Notes under the pieces: model-generated
What the model was told of the DNA's origin: nothing
Databases searched by the model: none
Seen by the model: only the letters and a program-made list of their open reading frames with translations
Assembly: GCA_944388865.1 (NCBI GenBank)
Contig: CALXKM010000002.1
Location: 62,001 to 126,000 of the forward strand
Length of the DNA stretch: 64,000 nucleotides
Reading direction: 5' to 3'
Origin: an uncultured Duodenibacillus sp.
Lineage (GTDB): Bacteria; Pseudomonadota; Gammaproteobacteria; Burkholderiales; Burkholderiaceae_F
Part shown: one piece after another, positions 41,428 to 51,891 of the stretch
Layout of the letters: every line of letters starts with the position of its first letter
Position numbering within the stretch: the stretch's first letter is position 1
Made by a program: the position numbers and the translations under genes

Positions 41428-42822
41428 ATGGCTTCCAGCGTTTTTGATCTCTTTAAGGTCGGCATCGGTCCGAGTTCAAGCCACACGGTGGGCCCCATGC
41501 GGGCAGCTCTTCTTTTTGCTCGAGAGGTGCAAAGAAAGGGGCTTTTGGAGCGCACCGAGCGCATTTTCTGCGAATTGATGGGAAGCCTTGGCGCAACGGG
41601 GCGCGGGCATGCCACCGACAGCGCCGTGATGCTGGGACTGATGGGGTTGGCTCCTGCCGAGGTGCGCACGGAAAATGTGCCTGAGCTGCTCAAACGAGTT
41701 GATGACAAAAAGGAACTTGTGCTTGTCTCAAGCAAGCTCATCGGGTTTGATCGAGAGCGCGACATCGTGTTTTCGCCCGAGAAGGTGGCCAAATTTCATA
41801 CGAATGCGGTGGAATTTTCTGCGCTTGATGCCGAAGGCGTCGTTCTTTTCGATCGACGCTACTACTCGGTGGGCGGAGGCTTCATTGTTGCCGCTCGCGT
41901 AGAAAATCCAGAAGAGGTTGCGCTGCCCGAGCGCATCAAGGCTCAGGCGCAGACCGAGCTTCCTTATCCGTACGCCAATGCGCGCGAGCTCATCGATCTC
42001 ACGCGAAGGACGGGAAAGAGCATCGCCGAGATCGTTCGTGCCAATGAAGCGGTGCAGTTTGCAGAAGATGAAATCGATGCCAAGCTCGATCACGTCTGGA
42101 GCGTCATGCAGCAGGCCATTGATCGGGGGCTGAAATCCGACGGCGTGCTGCCCGGTCCCTTGAAGATAGCCCGCCGCGCTCCGGGCCTGGCGCGGCGCAT
42201 CGCTGCCAAAACGGTAGCTGACGATCCGATGGTGGTGCTCGATTGGGTCAACGCGTGGGCTTTTGCTGTGAGTGAAGAAAATGCCTGCGGCGGAAGGCTG
42301 GTGACCGCACCCACCAACGGGGCGGCAGGGGTGGTGCCGGCCGTGCTCAAGTACTTTGCCACTTTTTTTGCGGCAGCAACGCCTCAAAAAGTGCGTGAAT
42401 TTTTGCTCACTGCCGGAGCCATCGGCATGCTCTACAAGCAAAATGCGTCCATCTCGGGCGCAGAGGTCGGCTGTCAGGGCGAAGTGGGCGTTGCCTGCTC
42501 TATGGCCGCAGGAGCTCTGGCGGCTGTGTTGGGAGCAACACCCGAGCAAGTGGAAAATGCTGCTGAAATCGGCATGGAGCACCATCTGGGTCTTACCTGC
42601 GATCCTGTTGCCGGACAGGTTCAGATTCCCTGCATTGAGCGCAACGCCGTGGCTGCCGTCAAGGCGATCAATGCTGCGCGTTTGGCGATGAACGGCACGG
42701 GCGAACACGTGGTGAGTCTTGACGCCGTCATGCAGACGATGTTTGCCACCGGGCGAGACATGATGGATAAATATCGCGAAACGAGCCGCGGCGGCCTGGC
42801 GGTGAATTTCATCGAGTGCTGA
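41428..42822 (+). CDS. sdaA: L-serine ammonia-lyase, iron-sulfur-dependent
   Basis: SdaA deaminates L-serine to pyruvate and ammonia with a [4Fe-4S] cluster. The 464-residue protein starts SVFDLFKVGIGPSSSHTVGPM, typical of the alpha/beta fused form, and contains CGGRLVTAPTNGAAGVVP, GAEVGCQGEVGVACSMAAG and LTCDPVAG, which hold the cluster Cys residues. I chose ATG 41428 as family-like, although no ribosome site is clear and an upstream TTG at 41398 is possible. It is 45 bases after the GcvT-like gene and ends in a strong terminator. Confidence 0.93.
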   Translation: MASSVFDLFKVGIGPSSSHTVGPMRAALLFAREVQRKGLLERTERIFCELMGSLGATGRGHATDSAVMLGLMGLAPAEVRTENVPELLKRVDDKKELVLVSSKLIGFDRERDIVFSPEKVAKFHTNAVEFSALDAEGVVLFDRRYYSVGGGFIVAARVENPEEVALPERIKAQAQTELPYPYANARELIDLTRRTGKSIAEIVRANEAVQFAEDEIDAKLDHVWSVMQQAIDRGLKSDGVLPGPLKIARRAPGLARRIAAKTVADDPMVVLDWVNAWAFAVSEENACGGRLVTAPTNGAAGVVPAVLKYFATFFAAATPQKVREFLLTAGAIGMLYKQNASISGAEVGCQGEVGVACSMAAGALAAVLGATPEQVENAAEIGMEHHLGLTCDPVAGQVQIPCIERNAVAAVKAINAARLAMNGTGEHVVSLDAVMQTMFATGRDMMDKYRETSRGGLAVNFIEC

Positions 42823-42841
42823 TCGGATAAAATTCGGGTCT

Positions 42842-42877
42842 TTCTGAAAAACATGTTTTTCAGAAGGCCTTTTTTTC
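42842..42877 (+). terminator. Strong terminator after sdaA
   Basis: A perfect 24-base palindrome at 42842-42865 (arms TTCTGAAAAACA and its complement) is followed by GGCC and a seven-T run. Confidence 0.85.
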
Positions 42878-42899
42878 ATTCTGCCGCCGGATATAAACC

Positions 42900-44237
42900 G
42901 TGAACGCAAAAAAAATTTATCTGCGCAGCTTCGGCTGCCAAATGAACGACTATGACTCGGCTCGGCTCATTGATCTGATGGGCACGCATGGCTATGAACG
43001 CACGCCCGAGCCTCAGGAGGCCGACCTCATCGTTGTCATCACCTGTTCTATTCGTGAAAAAGCCCAGGAAAAAACCTTTTCTGATCTTGGCCGCATTCGC
43101 GAAATTAAAAAAGAAAGACCGCATGTGCGCGTAGCCGTTGGAGGCTGCGTTGCTTCTCAAGAGGGAAAACGCGTCATTTCGCGCGCTCCTTGGGTCGATG
43201 TGGTCTTCGGCCCGCAGACGCTGCATCGCTTGCCGCAGCTTCTGGCCGAGCGCGAGCGCACGGGGCGGTCGCAGGTTGATATTTCCTTTCCTGAGATCGA
43301 GAAGTTTGATCATCTGCCAGCGCCTTGCGCGCAGGGGGCGACGGCCTTTGTATCGATTATGGAAGGCTGTAGCAAGTATTGCTCGTACTGCGTGGTGCCC
43401 TATACGCGCGGCACGGAAATCAGCCGTCCGATGATGGACGTGCTCGTGGAATGCGCGCAGCTTGCAAGCCAAGGCGTCAAGGAGATTACGCTTTTGGGGC
43501 AAAACGTCAATGCATATCAAGGCAAGGGCCCCGATGCCAAGACGGTGGACTTTGCGCTTTTGCTTGAATACGTGCACGAGATTCCGGGCATTGAGCGCAT
43601 TCGCTATACCACAAGTCATCCTAAGGAGTTTTCTGATCGCTTGATTGAAGCCTATGCAAAGCTGCCCAAGCTTGCCAATCATGTTCACCTGCCCGTGCAA
43701 AGCGGTTCGGACCGAGTGCTTGCCGCAATGAAAAGAGGCTATACCCACGACTGGTATCTTGAGCGCATTGCCAAGTTAAGAGCGGTGCGTCCGGATATCT
43801 CGGTCGCAACCGACTTCATCGTCGGCTTTCCGGGCGAAACCGAAGAAGACTTCAATGAGACGATGCGGCTCATTGACGAAGTGGGCTTTGATGCGAGCTT
43901 TTCTTTTGTCTATTCCAAACGGCCGGGAACGCCTGCGGCGGCCTTTGCTGACGAGACGCCTCAAGACGTCAAGCTTGCCCGGCTGCAGCACCTGCAGGCT
44001 GTGGTGGATGCGCATGCCGCAGAAATTTCCAAATCCATGCTCGGACGCATCGAGCGCTGTTTGGTTTTCGGCCCGGCGCGCAAGGGCGGCGGAATGCTCT
44101 CGGCGCGCACCGACAACAACCGCGTAGTGAATTTTGCGGGCGACGCTTCCTGCATCGGCCAGATGGTCAACATTCGCATTACGGACGTATTCCCGCACAC
44201 GCTTGGAGGTGAACTTGTCGAACAACACAACGTCTGA
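42900..44237 (+). CDS. miaB: tRNA-2-methylthio-N6-dimethylallyladenosine synthase MiaB
   Basis: MiaB adds the methylthio group to i6A37 of tRNAs using two [4Fe-4S] clusters. The 445-residue protein has UPF0004 Cys residues in [21 protein letters not shown] and GGCVASQEG, the radical SAM motif CSKYCSYC near residue 156, and a C-terminal TRAM domain. Start is the GTG at 42900. The phoH start lies inside its last codons, so the genes are coupled. Confidence 0.96.
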   Translation: MNAKKIYLRSFGCQMNDYDSARLIDLMGTHGYERTPEPQEADLIVVITCSIREKAQEKTFSDLGRIREIKKERPHVRVAVGGCVASQEGKRVISRAPWVDVVFGPQTLHRLPQLLAERERTGRSQVDISFPEIEKFDHLPAPCAQGATAFVSIMEGCSKYCSYCVVPYTRGTEISRPMMDVLVECAQLASQGVKEITLLGQNVNAYQGKGPDAKTVDFALLLEYVHEIPGIERIRYTTSHPKEFSDRLIEAYAKLPKLANHVHLPVQSGSDRVLAAMKRGYTHDWYLERIAKLRAVRPDISVATDFIVGFPGETEEDFNETMRLIDEVGFDASFSFVYSKRPGTPAAAFADETPQDVKLARLQHLQAVVDAHAAEISKSMLGRIERCLVFGPARKGGGMLSARTDNNRVVNFAGDASCIGQMVNIRITDVFPHTLGGELVEQHNV

Positions 44238-45273
44238 AGCGCTCAAGCCCCTTCAGTTTGCTTTTGACTGCACGTCCGGCGAGCTTGCAGCTCTTGTCGG
44301 TCCGCTCGATGAAAATCTGCGGCAGATCGAACACGCCTTTGACGCAAAGATTGCCCGCAGGGGCGCTCATTTTCGCATCACGGGCTCGCAGGCCTTGCAG
44401 GCGATGCATGTGCTTGAGATGTGCGCTGCGCGCGTGCACGCTGGCGAAGAGATCACCATCAACGACGTGCAGATGAGCGTCATCGGCGAGCAGTCGGGAG
44501 CCTCTGCGCTCGACAATGACCGCTACTTGCTCAAGACGCGCCGCAGCGGCCTGCAGCCGCGCACTCCTGGACAAAGAGCCTATTTGTCAGCCATCATGAA
44601 TACCGACGTTACGTTCGGCGTTGGGCCGGCAGGCACGGGCAAGACGTATTTGGCGGTGGCTGCGGCCGTTGATGCCTACGAGCGAGATGCCGTCGAGCGC
44701 ATCATCCTCACGCGTCCTGCAATCGAGGCAGGCGAACGGCTGGGCTTTTTGCCTGGAGATCTTGTGCAGAAGGTCGATCCCTACCTGCGGCCGCTTTATG
44801 ACGCGCTTTTTGATCTCTTCGGATTTGAAAAGACGCAGCGGCTCATTGAAAAGCAGATCATTGAAATTGCTCCGCTTGCGTTCATGCGCGGCCGAACGCT
44901 CAACAATGCCTTTGTGATTCTCGATGAGGCGCAAAACACCACCATCGAGCAGATGAAGATGTTTCTCACCCGCATTGGCTTTGGTACGCGCGCAGTCATT
45001 ACGGGGGATGCAACGCAGGTTGACCTGCCTCGCGGCGTAGCAAGTGGCTTAAAGCACGCCTGCGAAGTGCTCGAAGGCGTGCGCGGCATTTCCATCGTGC
45101 GCTTTACGACTGAGGATGTGGTGCGCCACCCCTTGGTCGGTTCGATCGTACGAGCCTATGAGGCTTGGGAGAAAGCGCACGGCGATCGACAAGAAAGCCG
45201 CCGCAGACAGCGCATGGAGCAGCGCCTTGGCGCGGCAGAGGTTGCACGCAACGAAGACAATGCCGCTGATTAA
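44215..45273 (+). CDS. phoH: PhoH-family ATPase
   Basis: A 352-residue cytoplasmic protein with an N-terminal KH-like region and a helicase-like ATPase: Walker [12 protein letters not shown] near residue 136, Walker [12 protein letters not shown], and [12 protein letters not shown] at the C-terminus. It is the YbeZ type, which in E. coli works with YbeY in ribosome maturation. I favour TTG 44215 because GGAGG lies five bases upstream; GTG 44209 would sit on that site. The gene overlaps miaB by 23 bases. ybeY follows after 100 bases. Confidence 0.92.
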   Translation: MSNNTTSEALKPLQFAFDCTSGELAALVGPLDENLRQIEHAFDAKIARRGAHFRITGSQALQAMHVLEMCAARVHAGEEITINDVQMSVIGEQSGASALDNDRYLLKTRRSGLQPRTPGQRAYLSAIMNTDVTFGVGPAGTGKTYLAVAAAVDAYERDAVERIILTRPAIEAGERLGFLPGDLVQKVDPYLRPLYDALFDLFGFEKTQRLIEKQIIEIAPLAFMRGRTLNNAFVILDEAQNTTIEQMKMFLTRIGFGTRAVITGDATQVDLPRGVASGLKHACEVLEGVRGISIVRFTTEDVVRHPLVGSIVRAYEAWEKAHGDRQESRRRQRMEQRLGAAEVARNEDNAAD

Positions 45274-45373
45274 GCGACTTTGATGGGTAAAAAGGACGCT
45301 TGGCTCCGGCTGCGGCAGTTCTCATAGCCGCAAATGTGTTTGAGACGATCGCGCAAGCGGTTGAGGAGAATAT

Positions 45374-45889
45374 ATGACAGCGAATCAGACAAGGCGAGTG
45401 CGGCGGCCTATCGCCCGCATTCCCGTCAGGCGCAAAAAGCCGCAGGTTCAGGTGCTTTTTGAGCGCGGCGATGGAGCAAGACAACGTCTTCCCTCCCGTC
45501 GTCAGATGACGTTTTGGATTCAGGCGGCGGCCGACCGTCCGCTTGAGCTGTGCGTGCGTTTTGTCAGCGCGCAGGAAGGGCGCGAGCTCAACAAAACCTA
45601 CCGCGGCAAGGACTATGCAACCAATGTGCTCACGTTTGACTATGAGCACGAACCCGTGGCGGTAGCCGACATCGTCGTCTGTCTGGAGGTGGTGCAAAAG
45701 GAGGCCCAAGAGCAGTTTAAGCGCTTTCCTGCGCACCTGGCGCACCTTTTGGTGCACGGCGCCCTGCATGCTCAAGGCTGGGATCACGAGACAGATGAGG
45801 AGGCCGAGCTGATGGAGCAAAAAGAGCGCCAAATCATGAATGAGCTTGGCTTTGACGATCCATACTACGATGCCGCGCGCGGGCATTGA
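45374..45889 (+). CDS. ybeY: Endoribonuclease YbeY
   Basis: YbeY is a metal-dependent single-strand endoribonuclease needed for 16S rRNA 3' maturation and ribosome quality control. The 171-residue protein has the signature [16 protein letters not shown] with the zinc-binding H-x3-H-x5-H. Its first 45 residues are basic and longer than usual, and could contact RNA. GAGGAG precedes the ATG by five bases. Confidence 0.95.
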   Translation: MTANQTRRVRRPIARIPVRRKKPQVQVLFERGDGARQRLPSRRQMTFWIQAAADRPLELCVRFVSAQEGRELNKTYRGKDYATNVLTFDYEHEPVAVADIVVCLEVVQKEAQEQFKRFPAHLAHLLVHGALHAQGWDHETDEEAELMEQKERQIMNELGFDDPYYDAARGH

Positions 45890-46017
45890 GCCTTGGTTGA
45901 GCTTTGCGCATGCATTGCGCGAGCTCGAGAGGAAAATTTGAGTTTTCTGAGAATTTTGCTATCCTCAAAAAACTTGGTTTTCCTCAACCGGCGCAAAACC
46001 AATTGCAGCCGGCGCAT

Positions 46018-46953
46018 ATGCAAGATCAACCACACAGTACGACAGAAACAGCCGACGGTGATCGGCACTCAGAAAAACGCGGCTTTTTGAGCCGCCTTCG
46101 CTCCGTGTTCGTCAAAGAGCCTACCACGCGCGAAGAATTTACCGAAGCTTTGCACCGCGCATACGGGCAGAAGCTTTTTGATGCGCAGGCTCTGACCATG
46201 ATGGAGGGGGCGCTCGAAGTGGGCGAACTCTCTGCGGTAGACCTCATGGTGCCGCGCGCGCAGATTGAAGCCATCGACATCAAGGAGCCTCGCGAGGTGT
46301 GGCTGCCCAAGGTCATTGCTCGGGGGCATTCGCGATTTCCGGTGATTGAGGGCGACATGGATGATGTCAAAGGCATTTTGCATGCCAAGGATCTGCTTCG
46401 TCTTTTTGTCGATCCCGACTACGACATTCGCGCGCATTTAAGGCCCGCGCGATTTATTCCCGAAACGCAGCCTTTGAATGTCGTGCTGCGCGATTTTCGT
46501 GCAACGCGCAACCACATGGCGCTGGTGATTGACGAGTTTGGTTCGATTTCCGGCCTGATCACGATTGAAGACGTCATCGAGCAGGTAGTGGGTGAGATTG
46601 ACGATGAGTTCGACACCATCAACCAGGATAAGGACAACATCATCGTGGTCGACTCCGAGCACTGGCGCGTGAAGGCCGAGACCTATATCGATCAGTTCAA
46701 TGAATTTTTTGACGTCAGTTTGCACGACAACTATTGCGAAACGGTGGGCGGCATGGTAACCGATCGCTTTGAACACGTTCCGCACCGAGGCGAGACGATT
46801 GAAATTGACGGCTTTCGCTTCAAGGTGCTCACTGCCGACGAGCGTCAGGCTCATCTCTTTTTGGTCGAAAAGCTTGTCTCGGCGGCCGTCACGCCCTTGG
46901 CGCAAGAAGACGAGAGCGCATCTGAAGGCGCGTCAAACGCGCGGGCGGCATGA
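46018..46953 (+). CDS. corC: CorC/HlyC-family transporter-associated protein
   Basis: A 311-residue cytoplasmic protein with two CBS domains (about 65-190, including VMVPRAQIEAID and GLITIEDVIEQVVGEIDDE) and a C-terminal CorC_HlyC domain with VDSEHWRVKAETYIDQFNEFF. In E. coli (YbeX) it is linked to magnesium/cobalt handling and ribosome maturation. ATG 46018 is chosen because the preceding part has no family similarity. It sits in the conserved ybeZ-ybeY-ybeX-lnt cluster. Confidence 0.9.
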   Translation: MQDQPHSTTETADGDRHSEKRGFLSRLRSVFVKEPTTREEFTEALHRAYGQKLFDAQALTMMEGALEVGELSAVDLMVPRAQIEAIDIKEPREVWLPKVIARGHSRFPVIEGDMDDVKGILHAKDLLRLFVDPDYDIRAHLRPARFIPETQPLNVVLRDFRATRNHMALVIDEFGSISGLITIEDVIEQVVGEIDDEFDTINQDKDNIIVVDSEHWRVKAETYIDQFNEFFDVSLHDNYCETVGGMVTDRFEHVPHRGETIEIDGFRFKVLTADERQAHLFLVEKLVSAAVTPLAQEDESASEGASNARAA

Positions 46954-46993
46954 AGTTTTCGCGAAAGACACTGACGCAGCAGGAAAGTAATTT

Positions 46994-48580
46994 GTGAATT
47001 TCAAAGCTCGGATTGCGGGCGCAGCCCCTTTGATGGACTCAATGCCGGCCAAGTGCATTGGCGCTCTTGCGTTGGGATTTATGGGAGCGGGGGGCTTTGC
47101 GCCTTTTGAGTTTGCGGCAGCGGCAGCGGCTTCCATCGCAGGACTTTTTTGGCTTGCGGCAAAAGAAAAGCGAGTCTTTGCCGGAGCTTTGATCGGTTTT
47201 TTGTGGGGGGAGGCTTTTTTCAGCGCGGGACTCTCGTGGACATTCAACTCGATGCATGTCTATGGCGGCGTGCCGGCTGTTGCTGCAGCGCTGGGCGTGA
47301 TGGCGCTGGCGGCGTTTTTATCCCTCGTGCCGGCCGGCGTCTGCGCGCTTGCGACAGCGATCAAAGCATCTAGGCCGTTGAAGTTGATGTTTGTTTTGCC
47401 TGGACTCTGGTGCCTGGGCGAACTTGTGCGCGGCTCCTGGGTAATGGGCTTTGGCTGGCTTTCATTGGGCTACGCCTACGTGGATTCGCTTTTTAAAAAC
47501 TGGGCGCCGGCTGCCGGCGTCTACGGCGTGGGACTTGTCGTCAACATGCTCATTGGTGCGCTGTTGGTGCTTTTGGCAGGGCAGGAAAATAAAAAGCGCG
47601 TGCTGCTTCGTGCGGCCACGGCGATATGGGCGGGACTTTTGGCCTTGAGCACCGTGGCGCTTGACTTGGTGCAATGGTCTAAGCCCGCTCAATCAATCGA
47701 AGTGCGCGTCGTGCAGCCGGATCTTCCCGTGGCCATGCATCTCACGCAGGGCATGCAGGCGCAGCGTGTTGCGCGAGCTGAAGCGATGAGCAAGCGCAGC
47801 GCCATGTCTTCGCACATTGATCTCATCGTCTGGCCCGAGGGGCTCTACAGCTATCCTCTGCAGCGCCTTGGTCCTGAGAGTCTGCAGGCTGCGCTTGGGA
47901 CGGCTTCGGTCATGGATGCAGAGCTTCTTTTAAACGGCTTTAGTCAGAGATCTGACAAGACGTTTTTTAATTCCATCTGGCTTGCAGCCATTGAGGACGG
48001 AAAAGAAGACGAGGGAGCGCGGCTGCGTGAAATATATCAAAAGCACCATCTTGTGCCTTTCGGAGAGTTTGTCCCTGCGGGATTTCGCTGGTTTGTCGAT
48101 GCGCTTGGCATTCCCATGGCAGATCAGTCTGCGGGACCTGCGGGCGGCGCTCGTTTCGTGACATTGGCAGGAATTCCTGCGGCGCTTACCGTGTGCTACG
48201 AAAACATGTTCGGCGAAGAACTGCGTCTGTGGTGGCGCCATGGCAATCCCCAGGTCATGATCAACTTGGCTAACCTCGGCTGGTTTGCGCCTTGGGCGAC
48301 GGAGCAGTTTTCGCAGATGAGCGCAATGCGTGCGCTTGAAACCGCTCGTCCCGTTCTGCAGGCCGTCAACAATGCCGGGTCGATGCTCATTGCGCCTGAT
48401 GGGATTATCGAGCGCTCGGCTTTGCCGGGAGCGCAGAATCTGGATTTAACGCTCACCTCGTACGTGGGCGAGCCCACGCCCTTTGTGCGTTTTGGCAATG
48501 CGTCGGCAGCCTTGGCAGCACTGGTGCTTATTTTGATCGGTGCTGCAGCTGGGCGCTTTTTCGCAAGAGCGAAGGCTTAA
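46994..48580 (+). CDS. lnt: Apolipoprotein N-acyltransferase Lnt
   Basis: Lnt transfers an acyl chain to the N-terminal Cys of lipoproteins at the periplasmic face, the last maturation step. The 528-residue protein has about six to eight membrane segments (mostly before residue 225 and one at the end) and a nitrilase domain with catalytic Glu in VWPEG near residue 280, Lys in YQKHHLVPFGEF and Cys in VCYENMF near residue 402. Start is GTG 46994. BamE and the CreA-family lipoprotein are candidate substrates in this window. Confidence 0.95.
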   Translation: MNFKARIAGAAPLMDSMPAKCIGALALGFMGAGGFAPFEFAAAAAASIAGLFWLAAKEKRVFAGALIGFLWGEAFFSAGLSWTFNSMHVYGGVPAVAAALGVMALAAFLSLVPAGVCALATAIKASRPLKLMFVLPGLWCLGELVRGSWVMGFGWLSLGYAYVDSLFKNWAPAAGVYGVGLVVNMLIGALLVLLAGQENKKRVLLRAATAIWAGLLALSTVALDLVQWSKPAQSIEVRVVQPDLPVAMHLTQGMQAQRVARAEAMSKRSAMSSHIDLIVWPEGLYSYPLQRLGPESLQAALGTASVMDAELLLNGFSQRSDKTFFNSIWLAAIEDGKEDEGARLREIYQKHHLVPFGEFVPAGFRWFVDALGIPMADQSAGPAGGARFVTLAGIPAALTVCYENMFGEELRLWWRHGNPQVMINLANLGWFAPWATEQFSQMSAMRALETARPVLQAVNNAGSMLIAPDGIIERSALPGAQNLDLTLTSYVGEPTPFVRFGNASAALAALVLILIGAAAGRFFARAKA

Positions 48581-48797
48581 GGACTCAGTGCGGGAGTGCG
48601 GCACGTAGTTAGGCGGGCAATTCGCACTTTTGGCAATCTGATAAAATTTCACCCCTGTTTTGTCCGGCGCATCTAAGCCTATGCACAACCAAATCCGAAG
48701 CTCTCAAACGGCGAGGACAAGGTTTTTATGTTGATGGCTGTCGTCGGCGTCTGCGGCTAGCGTTTGCCGGCCGGCTCACATTTTTGGTCGATTTTTT

Positions 48798-49700
48798 ATG
48801 CTTACTTTTCAGGAAGTGATCCTGCGTCTGCAGGACTATTGGAACAAACAGGGCTGCGCGCTGCTGCAGCCGATCGATATTGAAGTTGGTGCCGGCACTT
48901 CGCACACGGCCACGTTCCTGCGGGCGCTGGGCCCTGAGCCCTGGCGCGCTGCCTACGTGCAGCCCTCGCGCCGCCCCAAGGATGCCCGCTACGGCGAAAA
49001 TCCCAATCGACTGCATCAGCACCATCAGTATCAGGTGGTTTTAAAGCCTAGTCCCGTCAACATCGTCGATCTCTACCTCAATTCCCTTCGCAGCCTTGGA
49101 ATCGACACCGAAGTCAACGACGTGCGCTTTGTCGAAGACAACTGGGAAAACCCGACGCTGGGCGCCTGGGGTCTGGGCTGGGAAGTGTGGATGAACGGCA
49201 TGGAAATCACGCAGTTTACGTATTTCCAGCAGGTGGGCGGCCTGGAATGCAAGCCGATCACAGGCGAGATTACCTATGGGCTTGAGCGCTTGACGATGTA
49301 CCTGCAAAACTGCGACAACGTCTTTGATCTCGTCTACACGAAGTGGACCGATGGTCTGGGCAAGGAGCACACGCTCACCTACGGCGACGTGTTCCATCAA
49401 AACGAAGTCGAGCAGAGTCACTACAACTTTGAAGCGAGCGATCCGGACAAGCTCTTTGCGCAGTTTGACTACTTTGAGAGCGAAGCCAAGCGCCTGATGG
49501 AACTTCAGCTTGCGCTGCCCGCTTATGAAATGGTTCTGAAGGCCGGTCACACCTTCAATCTTCTTGATGCCCGCGGCGCTATTTCGGTGACCGAGCGCGC
49601 TGCTTATATTGCCCGCATCCGCAACTTTAGCCGTGCTGTGGCGCAAAGCTACTATGACGCGCGCGAGCGTTTGGGCTTTCCGATGCTCAAGACCGAGTAA
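48798..49700 (+). CDS. glyQ: Glycine-tRNA ligase alpha subunit
   Basis: GlyQ and GlyS form the bacterial alpha2beta2 glycyl-tRNA synthetase; the alpha chain makes glycyl-AMP. The 300-residue protein starts [19 protein letters not shown] and includes [16 protein letters not shown] and [16 protein letters not shown], matching the family almost throughout. A weak -10 (TAAAAT, 48642-48647) lies in the 217-base gap after lnt. glyS follows after 47 bases. Confidence 0.97.
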   Translation: MLTFQEVILRLQDYWNKQGCALLQPIDIEVGAGTSHTATFLRALGPEPWRAAYVQPSRRPKDARYGENPNRLHQHHQYQVVLKPSPVNIVDLYLNSLRSLGIDTEVNDVRFVEDNWENPTLGAWGLGWEVWMNGMEITQFTYFQQVGGLECKPITGEITYGLERLTMYLQNCDNVFDLVYTKWTDGLGKEHTLTYGDVFHQNEVEQSHYNFEASDPDKLFAQFDYFESEAKRLMELQLALPAYEMVLKAGHTFNLLDARGAISVTERAAYIARIRNFSRAVAQSYYDARERLGFPMLKTE

Positions 49701-49747
49701 GCGGATCGAACAAAGATAAACGAAGAATTTTGAGTGGTACGAAAGAA

Positions 49748-51841
49748 ATGACCAGTCTTCTTGTTGAATTGCAAACCGAAGAGCTGCCGCCTAAGGCGCT
49801 CAAAAAACTTTCTGCGGCTTTTGCCGATGGCCTCAACAAGGCGCTTGCCGCACGCCGCATTCTGGCCGAAGGCTCGACAATGACGCCTTATGGGTCGCCG
49901 CGCCGCATGGCGGTGCACATCACCAATGTGCTCGAAAAGTCCCCTGACGAGGCTTTTACTCAGCGTCTGGTCCCCGTCAAGGTTGGCCTTGATGCGCAGG
50001 GCAATCCGACGGCGGCGCTTACCAAAAAGATGAATGCGCTTGGAATTTCCTGCAGCGTTGACGCTCTTAAGCGCGTCAACGACGGCAAGAACGAGCAGCT
50101 CGTCTACGAAGGCGTGCGTGCCGGAATTCCCGTGGCCGAAGCCGTGCAAAAGGCGCTCGACGAGGCCGTCAAAGCGCTTCCCATCCCCAAGGTGATGAAT
50201 TATCAGCTGGCCGACGGCGTCACGACCGTTCAGTTCGTGCGTCCCGTCAAGCACCTGACGGCGCTCTACGGCGAAGAAGTGCTCGACGTGCGCATGTTTG
50301 GCTTAAAGGCCGGCCGCACCACGGTGGGGCATCGCTTCCATACCCATGCACCCATTGAAATTCGCAGCGCCGACAGCTATGCCGAGCAGCTTCTGAGCGA
50401 AGGCAAGGTGATTGCAAGCTACAGCGAGCGCCGCGCCAAGCTCGTGGAGCTTTTAAACGAAGCCGCGCAGCGCGCGGGCGGCACTCTTATTGCGCCCGAG
50501 GATCTCATTGACGAGACGAATTCTCTGACCGAGTGGCCGGTGATCTATGTTTCCGAATTCGAAGAGAAGTATCTGGCCGTGCCCGAAGAGTGCCTTATTC
50601 TGACGATGCAGACCAACCAGAAGTACTTCCCGATGCGCGATGCGCAGGGCAAGCTCATGAATCGCTTCTGTCTAGTGTCTCATATCGAAGCCAAGGACGA
50701 TGGCGCTGCCATTATCTCGGGCAATGCCCGCGTCGTGCGCGCTCGCTTGGCCGATGCCGAATTCTTCTACACGCAGGACTGCCAGACGAAGCTTGCCGAC
50801 CGCGTTGAGGGCTTAAAGCACGTGGTCTATCACAACAAGCTCGGCACTCAAGCCGAGCGCATGCTGCGCGTGAAGGCCATTGCGGGTGCTGTTGCCGACA
50901 AAATCGGCGCAGACCGTGCGCACGCCGAGCGCGCCGCGATGCTTGCCAAGGCAGATCTGCGCACGCTCATGGTGGGTGAATTCCCCGAGCTGCAGGGCAT
51001 CATGGGCGAGTATTATGCCCGTCACGACGGCGAGCCCGACGATGTGGCGCTTGCCATTCGCGAGCACTATGAGCCGCGTTTTGCGGGCGACGAGCTTCCC
51101 TCTACGCCGGTGTCGATTGCTGTTGCCTTGGCCGACAAGCTCGAGACGCTTTGCGGCATGTTCGGCATCGGACAGATGCCCACGGGCGACAAGGATCCCT
51201 TTGCGCTGCGCCGCCATGCGTTGGGCGTGCTGCGCATGCTCATCGAAAAGAAGCTGCCTGTTGCGCTTGACGATCTCGTAAAGACGGCTTTTGCCGTAGA
51301 AACGAAGGTCGAGGGCGTCAAGGATGCGCAAAAAGAGCTTCTAGCCTTCTTCTTTGACCGTTTGCGCGTCATGATGCGCGATGCGGGCTATACGGCGCAG
51401 GAAGTCGATGCCGTGCTCGCCTTGGGCGACATGCGCGTCGTGCAGACCCCGCTCAGACTGAAGGCTGTGCGCGAATTTATGCAGCTGCCCGAAGCCGAAA
51501 GCCTCACTGCAGCCAACAAGCGCATCGGCAATATTCTCAAGAAGGCCGAGCTTGCCGAAGATGCGCAGGTTGTGCCTGAGCTTCTTGCCGAAAAGGCTGA
51601 AAAGGCGCTTTTTGATGCCGTGGGCGATCATGAACCCATTGCGAAGCTTCTCTTTGAAAAGGGTGAATTTGAGGCAATGCTCGCTTCGCTCACTCCGCTT
51701 AAGGACTCGGTTGATGCCTTCTTTGCCGACGTGATGGTCAACTGCGAGGACGCCTCGCTGCGAGCCAATCGTCTGGCGCTCTTAAAGCGGCTCTACGTTT
51801 TGATGAACCGCGTGGCCGAGCTCTCGAAGCTTGCCAAGTAG
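49748..51841 (+). CDS. glyS: Glycine-tRNA ligase beta subunit
   Basis: The 697-residue beta chain binds tRNA and includes the HD-like domain. It starts TSLLVELQTEELPPKALKKL, contains VGHRFHTH and FLTMQTNQKYFP-like substrate-loop motifs (LTMQTNQKYFPMRDAQGK) and IGQMPTGDKDPFALRRHALG in the C-terminal part, as in GlyS. I set ATG 49748 as start, with an in-frame TTG at 49730 as alternative. It lies directly downstream of glyQ. Confidence 0.97.
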   Translation: MTSLLVELQTEELPPKALKKLSAAFADGLNKALAARRILAEGSTMTPYGSPRRMAVHITNVLEKSPDEAFTQRLVPVKVGLDAQGNPTAALTKKMNALGISCSVDALKRVNDGKNEQLVYEGVRAGIPVAEAVQKALDEAVKALPIPKVMNYQLADGVTTVQFVRPVKHLTALYGEEVLDVRMFGLKAGRTTVGHRFHTHAPIEIRSADSYAEQLLSEGKVIASYSERRAKLVELLNEAAQRAGGTLIAPEDLIDETNSLTEWPVIYVSEFEEKYLAVPEECLILTMQTNQKYFPMRDAQGKLMNRFCLVSHIEAKDDGAAIISGNARVVRARLADAEFFYTQDCQTKLADRVEGLKHVVYHNKLGTQAERMLRVKAIAGAVADKIGADRAHAERAAMLAKADLRTLMVGEFPELQGIMGEYYARHDGEPDDVALAIREHYEPRFAGDELPSTPVSIAVALADKLETLCGMFGIGQMPTGDKDPFALRRHALGVLRMLIEKKLPVALDDLVKTAFAVETKVEGVKDAQKELLAFFFDRLRVMMRDAGYTAQEVDAVLALGDMRVVQTPLRLKAVREFMQLPEAESLTAANKRIGNILKKAELAEDAQVVPELLAEKAEKALFDAVGDHEPIAKLLFEKGEFEAMLASLTPLKDSVDAFFADVMVNCEDASLRANRLALLKRLYVLMNRVAELSKLAK

Positions 51842-51891
51842 TCAAGAGTTCTCGGACTTTGACTGTCTGTGCCTAGAAAAGGAGAGTGGTC

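Noticed and set aside
41728-42909. 393-codon open frame on the minus strand opposite sdaA
   Set aside because: sdaA is clear on the other strand with cluster Cys residues; the opposite frame is a GC-related shadow.
42876-43748. 290-codon minus frame opposite miaB
   Set aside because: Opposes the radical SAM part of MiaB; shadow of GC codon bias.
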